From assembly GCF_016862455.1 (NCBI RefSeq), contig NZ_BOMZ01000039.1:1-45720 (forward strand): a stretch of 45,720 nucleotides of DNA. The letters run 5' to 3'. Both the position numbers and the translations under genes were made by a program. Below the pieces are notes generated by a model. It saw only the letters and a list, made by a program, of their open reading frames with translations. It was not told the DNA's origin and ran no database searches. This stretch comes from Actinoplanes utahensis. Its GTDB lineage: Bacteria > Actinomycetota > Actinomycetes > Mycobacteriales > Micromonosporaceae. This document shows, piece after piece, positions 41,974 to 45,720 of this stretch; positions within the stretch are counted from its first letter, which is position 1; every line of letters begins with the position of its first letter.

Positions 41974-43471
41974 CTTCGTCGGCGCCGTCGATCAGGGCAC
42001 CACCAGCACCCGTTTCATGATCTTCGACCATGGCGGCAACGAGGTGGCCCGGCACCAGCTGGAGCACGAGCAGATCATGCCGCAGGCCGGCTGGGTCGAG
42101 CACAACCCGATCGAGATCTGGGAGCGGACCGTCGCGGTGGTCCGGACCGCGATGCAGAAGGCCGATCTGTCGGCGTCGGATCTCGCCGCGGTCGGCATCA
42201 CCAATCAGCGCGAGACCACGGTGGTGTGGGACCGGCGGACCGGGCGGCCGTACTACAACGCGATCGTGTGGCAGGACACCCGTACCGACCGGATCGCCTC
42301 CGCTCTCGACCGGGACGGCCGCGGCGACGTGATCCGCCGCAAGGCGGGCCTCCCGCCCGCGACCTACTTCTCCGGCGGCAAGATCCAGTGGATCCTGGAG
42401 AACGTCGACGGGGTGCGGGAGGCGGCCGAGCGCGGCGACGCCCTGTTCGGCAACACCGACTCCTGGCTGCTGTGGAACATCACGCGCGGCAGCCATGTCA
42501 CGGACGTGACGAACGCGTCCCGCACCATGCTGATGAACCTGGAGACCCTCGACTGGGACGACGAGCTGCTGTCGTTCTTCGGCATCCCGCGGTCGATGCT
42601 GCCGGAGATCCGGCCGTCGTCGGATCCCACCGGGTACGGCGTGGCGCACGTCGACGGGCCGCTCGGCGGGGACGTCCCGCTCACCGGCGACCTCGGCGAC
42701 CAGCAGGCCGCCACGGTCGGCCAGGTCTGCTTCAGCCCGGGCGAGGCCAAGAACACCTACGGCACGGGCAACTTCATGCTGCTCAACACCGGCACGAAGC
42801 TGGTGCGCTCGGAGAACGGGCTGCTCACCACGGTCTGCTACAAGTTCGGCGACGCCGCCCCGGTCTACGCCCTGGAGGGGTCGATCGCGGTCACCGGCTC
42901 CGCCGTGCAGTGGCTGCGCGACCAGCTGCGCATCATCAAGTCGGCGAGCGAGAGCGAATCGCTCGCCTCGCGGGTCCCGGACAGCGGCGGCGTCTACTTC
43001 GTCCCGGCGTTCTCCGGCCTGTTCGCGCCGTACTGGCGCTCCGACGCCCGCGGCGCCATCGTCGGGCTGTCCCGGTTCAACACCGACGCGCACATCGCCC
43101 GGGCCACCCTGGAGGCGATCTGCTACCAGACCCGGGACGTGGTCGACGCGATGGCGCAGGACTCCGGCGTGACCCTGGACGTGCTCAAGGTCGACGGCGG
43201 CATCACCGTCAACAACCTGTGCATGCAGATCCAGGCGGACGTGCTCGGCGTGCCGGTCAGCCGCCCGGTGGTGGCCGAGACGACCGCGCTGGGCGCCGCC
43301 TACGCGGCCGGGCTCGCCGTCGGGTACTGGAAGAACACCGAGGAGCTGCGGGAGAACTGGAACGAGTCGCAGCGCTGGCAGCCGAACTGGACGCCGGAAC
43401 AGCGCGACCAGGGCTTCGGGCGGTGGAAGAAGGCGGTGCAGCGGACCCTCGACTGGGTGGATGTGGACTGA
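41966..43471 (+). CDS. glpK: Glycerol kinase (copy 2)
   Basis: 501 residues from GTG 41966, with GGAGG 6 bases upstream; the ATG at 41951 would place the start before that site. Motifs parallel copy 1: [78 protein letters not shown] and [20 protein letters not shown]. It is in the standard place between glpF and glpD, so it is the likely main kinase for growth on glycerol. The two copies are clearly diverged. Confidence 0.95.
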   Translation: MADFVGAVDQGTTSTRFMIFDHGGNEVARHQLEHEQIMPQAGWVEHNPIEIWERTVAVVRTAMQKADLSASDLAAVGITNQRETTVVWDRRTGRPYYNAIVWQDTRTDRIASALDRDGRGDVIRRKAGLPPATYFSGGKIQWILENVDGVREAAERGDALFGNTDSWLLWNITRGSHVTDVTNASRTMLMNLETLDWDDELLSFFGIPRSMLPEIRPSSDPTGYGVAHVDGPLGGDVPLTGDLGDQQAATVGQVCFSPGEAKNTYGTGNFMLLNTGTKLVRSENGLLTTVCYKFGDAAPVYALEGSIAVTGSAVQWLRDQLRIIKSASESESLASRVPDSGGVYFVPAFSGLFAPYWRSDARGAIVGLSRFNTDAHIARATLEAICYQTRDVVDAMAQDSGVTLDVLKVDGGITVNNLCMQIQADVLGVPVSRPVVAETTALGAAYAAGLAVGYWKNTEELRENWNESQRWQPNWTPEQRDQGFGRWKKAVQRTLDWVDVD

Positions 43472-43473
43472 TC

Positions 43474-45171
43474 ATGGTTGCTCTCTCTCCTTCGTACCGG
43501 GACGGCGCCCTCTCCGCTCTCGCGGCCAGAGAGGTGGACGTGCTGGTGATCGGTGGGGGAGTGGTGGGGGCGGGTTGCGCGCTCGACGCGGTCACACGGG
43601 GACTGACCGTGGGTCTCGTCGAAGCGCGCGACCTCGCCTCCGGCACCTCCAGCCGGTCCAGCAAACTCATCCACGGCGGGCTGCGGTACCTGGAGATGCT
43701 GGACTTCGCCCTGGTCCGGGAGGCGCTGCGGGAGCGGGATCTGATCCTGCAACGGCTCGCGCCGCACCTGGCCCGGCCGGTCCGGTTCCTCTACCCGCTC
43801 CAGCACCGCGGCTGGGAACGCCTCTACGCGGGCGCCGGCGTCACCCTCTACGACACCCTCGCCCGGCGGGGCTCGCTGCCCCGGCACCGGCACCTCTCCC
43901 GGCGCGGCGCGATGCGGGCCTGCCCGTCACTGCGCCGGGACGCGCTGATCGGGGCTCTGCAGTACTACGACGCGCAGATCGACGACGCCCGGCACACGAT
44001 GTTCCTGGCCCGGACCGCGGCCGCCTACGGCGCCCACGTGGCGACCCGGCTGGAGGTGACGGGTTTCCTCCGGGAGGGGTCCCGGATGACGGGGGTACGG
44101 GTCGACGACCTCGAACACGACCGTACGTTCGAGATCCGGGCCCGGCAGATCGTCAACGCCACCGGCGTGTGGACCGACGACACCCAGTCCCTGGTCGGCG
44201 AGCGCGGCCAGTTCCACGTCCGCGCCTCCAAGGGCATCCACCTGGTCGTCCCGCGCGACCGCATCCAGTCGTCGACCGGGCTGATCCTGCGGACCGCCAG
44301 CAGCGTCCTGTTCGTCATCCCGTGGGGCCGGCACTGGATCATCGGCACCACCGACACCGACTGGCGCCTCGACAAGGCCCATCCGGCCGCCTCCGCCAAG
44401 GACATCGACTACCTGCTCACCGAGGTCAACAAGGTCCTCGCTACGCCGCTGGAACGCGCCGACGTGGAGGGCGTGTACGCGGGGCTGCGGCCGCTGCTGT
44501 CCGGCGAGTCCGAGTCCACCTCGAAACTGTCCCGGGAACACTCGGTCGTCAGCCCGGTGCCGGGACTGGTCGTGGTGGCCGGCGGCAAGTACACGACGTA
44601 CCGGGTGATGGCGAAGGACGCGATCGACGCCTGCGTGCACAATCTGGCCCGGAACGTGCCGCGTTCGGTGACCGACCGGATCCCGCTGCTCGGCGCCGAC
44701 GGCTTCCCGGCCCTGTGGAACCGGCGCGGGCTGCTCGCCGCCGAGTCCGGCCTGCACGTGGCCCGGGTCGAGCACCTGCTCGGCCGGTACGGGTCGCTCG
44801 TCCACGACCTGCTCGCGCTGATCCGCGAGGATCCGGACCTGGGCCGGCCGATCGAGGGCGCCGAGGACTACCTGCGGGCCGAGTTCGTGCACGCGGCCGC
44901 CGCCGAGGGCGCCCGGCACCTGGTCGACGTGCTGACCAGGCGCACCCGCATCTCCATCGAGACGTTCGACCGCGGTGTGGTGGCCGCCCCGCACGCCGCC
45001 GAGCTGATGGGCCGGGTCCTCGGCTGGACCCCGTCGCAGCGCGAGCGGGAGGTGGAGAACTACCGGCTGCGGGTGGAGGCGGAACGCGCGTCCCAGGAGC
45101 AGCAGGACGACGAGACGGCCGACGCGGCCCGCCTCGGCGCCCCGGAGGTCGTGCCGATCCGGGTCAGCTGA
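43474..45171 (+). CDS. glpD: FAD-dependent glycerol-3-phosphate dehydrogenase
   Basis: 565 residues from ATG 43474, 2 bases after the kinase stop with no strong ribosome-binding site, suggesting translational coupling. FAD-binding VLVIGGGVVGAGCALDA, then SSRSSKLIHGGLRYLEM, YYDAQIDDARHTMFLARTAA, VNATGVWTD, and GGKYTTYRVMAKDAID near the domain end; a helical C-terminal domain follows. It oxidises glycerol 3-phosphate to dihydroxyacetone phosphate at the membrane and passes electrons to quinone. Confidence 0.95.
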   Translation: MVALSPSYRDGALSALAAREVDVLVIGGGVVGAGCALDAVTRGLTVGLVEARDLASGTSSRSSKLIHGGLRYLEMLDFALVREALRERDLILQRLAPHLARPVRFLYPLQHRGWERLYAGAGVTLYDTLARRGSLPRHRHLSRRGAMRACPSLRRDALIGALQYYDAQIDDARHTMFLARTAAAYGAHVATRLEVTGFLREGSRMTGVRVDDLEHDRTFEIRARQIVNATGVWTDDTQSLVGERGQFHVRASKGIHLVVPRDRIQSSTGLILRTASSVLFVIPWGRHWIIGTTDTDWRLDKAHPAASAKDIDYLLTEVNKVLATPLERADVEGVYAGLRPLLSGESESTSKLSREHSVVSPVPGLVVVAGGKYTTYRVMAKDAIDACVHNLARNVPRSVTDRIPLLGADGFPALWNRRGLLAAESGLHVARVEHLLGRYGSLVHDLLALIREDPDLGRPIEGAEDYLRAEFVHAAAAEGARHLVDVLTRRTRISIETFDRGVVAAPHAAELMGRVLGWTPSQREREVENYRLRVEAERASQEQQDDETADAARLGAPEVVPIRVS

Positions 45172-45202
45172 CGTCGCCGGCAGGGGGCGCCGCCCGTTTC
45201 CG

Positions 45203-45265
45203 GCGCGCCCTGCCGTGCCCGGCGGTCAGGACGGAGCGCGCCCTGCCGTGCCCGGTGGTCAGGAC
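45203..45265. repeat. 30-bp direct repeat over a gene end
   Basis: A 30-base sequence at 45203-45232 (starting GCGCGCCCTGCCGTG) recurs at 45236-45265 with one mismatch, a period of 33 bases. The stop of the leftward hypothetical gene (45259-45261) lies in the second copy, so its 3' end has been duplicated beyond the stop. Confidence 0.85.
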
Positions 45266-45594
45266 AGCAGGCGGCGGATCGGGAGGCCGGTGTCGCCGAG
45301 CCAGTCGGCGAGGGTGCCGAGCGGGCCGGTCAGCGCGTGACCCGCGTGGTCCAGCGCGCCGGACCGGCACAGCTCCAGGGCCAGGCACTTCGCGGACGCG
45401 GCGATCCGCGTGCGGTCGGGTTCGGCGCTGAGCAGGTCGACCTCGGTCGCGGACAGCTCGCGGTGCGCCACCGTGGTGGTCTCCTCGGGCAGCGGGAGCA
45501 CGTCGAGCACCTGCCGGATCCGCTGGAGCTCGGCCAGCAGGTGGCCGGTGATCGCGTCGATCGTGGGGGTCTGCTGGCTGGCGGCGTTCGCCAT
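45259..45594 (-). CDS. Hypothetical small protein
   Basis: 111 residues from ATG 45594 with AGGAGAG upstream; a longer frame to 45669 lacks a good start site. Mostly helical: ITGHLLAELQRIRQVLDVLP, then a Thr-rich turn (PEETTTVAHREL) and an Ala/Leu-rich half with two Cys (SAKCLALELCRSG). No membrane segment or known motif. The layout of short amphipathic helices could suit a small cytoplasmic adaptor. Convergent with glpD. Confidence 0.6.
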   Translation of the reverse strand: MANAASQQTPTIDAITGHLLAELQRIRQVLDVLPLPEETTTVAHRELSATEVDLLSAEPDRTRIAASAKCLALELCRSGALDHAGHALTGPLGTLADWLGDTGLPIRRLLS

Positions 45595-45689
45595 GGTCTC
45601 TCCTGGCACGTCTTCTCCTGGGCGTCCGGCACACCGCCACCCCGGCGGCAGTAGCGAGTCTAGGGACAAATCGCCTGGATGGTCAGGAA

Positions 45690-45717
45690 ACGCGGAGCCG
45701 GCCTCCCGGCTCCGCGT
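45690..45717 (-). terminator. Hairpin terminator for a gene beyond the right edge
   Basis: ACGCGGAGCCGG (45690-45701) and CCGGCTCCGCGT (45706-45717) form a perfect 12-bp stem with loop CCTC. On the minus strand it is followed by TTTCC, so it probably ends transcription of a leftward gene outside the window. Confidence 0.7.
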
Positions 45718-45720
45718 CCC

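Noticed and set aside
42226..43473. Extending the glycerol-3-phosphate dehydrogenase frame upstream through the second kinase gene
   Set aside because: That frame overlaps the entire kinase out of frame and reads as Arg/Gly-rich shadow. The family N-terminus begins right after ATG 43474.

Overview
The window is high-GC actinobacterial DNA. Dense G/C third positions, frequent GTG starts, ATGA stop/start overlaps, NarL- and IclR-type regulators and a transmembrane Ser/Thr kinase suggest a filamentous actinomycete, probably Micromonosporaceae such as Actinoplanes. The taxon is my inference. No CRISPR array, transposase, rRNA or complete tRNA was seen.

Layout: (1) 1-3497: a left-truncated uncharacterised gene, a VOC protein, an AT-richer gap, an orphan LuxR-type regulator and a VanZ-like membrane protein. 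(2) 3412-10033: first half of a surface-polysaccharide locus: a glycosyltransferase (-), then divergently a membrane nucleotide-sugar 4,6-dehydratase, a UDP-sugar 6-dehydrogenase, a priming phosphoglycosyl transferase and a PLP-fold enzyme. (3) 10141-13014: a multi-pass membrane protein and a Ser/Thr kinase, separated by tandem repeats. (4) 13015-17350: a patchwork with gene remnants (a GNAT N-terminus, a frameshifted gene, the 3' half of a tRNA) around an intact TetR/flavodoxin/nitronate monooxygenase module with a perfect operator palindrome. (5) 17350-21060: a hypothetical gene, a histidine kinase paired with an internally deleted response regulator, a glutathione-independent-type formaldehyde dehydrogenase and an old-yellow-enzyme fragment. 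(6) 21089-34748: an apparent 11-gene operon on the minus strand, the second half of the polysaccharide locus: deacetylase, DegT aminotransferase, glycosyltransferase, Wzz, Wzx, Wzy, a secreted protein, FemAB-like transferase, FAD aromatic monooxygenase, second FemAB-like transferase and an exported purple-acid-phosphatase-like enzyme. A third FemAB-like gene is divergent. (7) 36155-38753: a STAS-HATPase fusion, a GAF-LuxR regulator, a STAS protein without the usual phospho-serine, and a zinc ribbon. (8) 38763-45171: glycerol catabolism with two glycerol kinases, IclR, GlpF and GlpD, then a small hypothetical gene.

How they fit: regions 2 and 6 together supply initiation, 4-keto-sugar formation, amination, uronic-acid formation, two glycosyl transfers, flipping, polymerisation, length control, deacetylation and unusual decoration. 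The two halves, about 13 kb apart, share an exact 15-base sequence in their promoter regions. A FemAB/FAD-monooxygenase/FemAB block inside a Wzx/Wzy operon is the strongest candidate for undescribed biology: possibly a polymer carrying amino-acyl or hydroxy-aroyl groups. A second recurring theme is tandem duplication at the 3' ends of genes, with the stop codon inside or beside the repeat.
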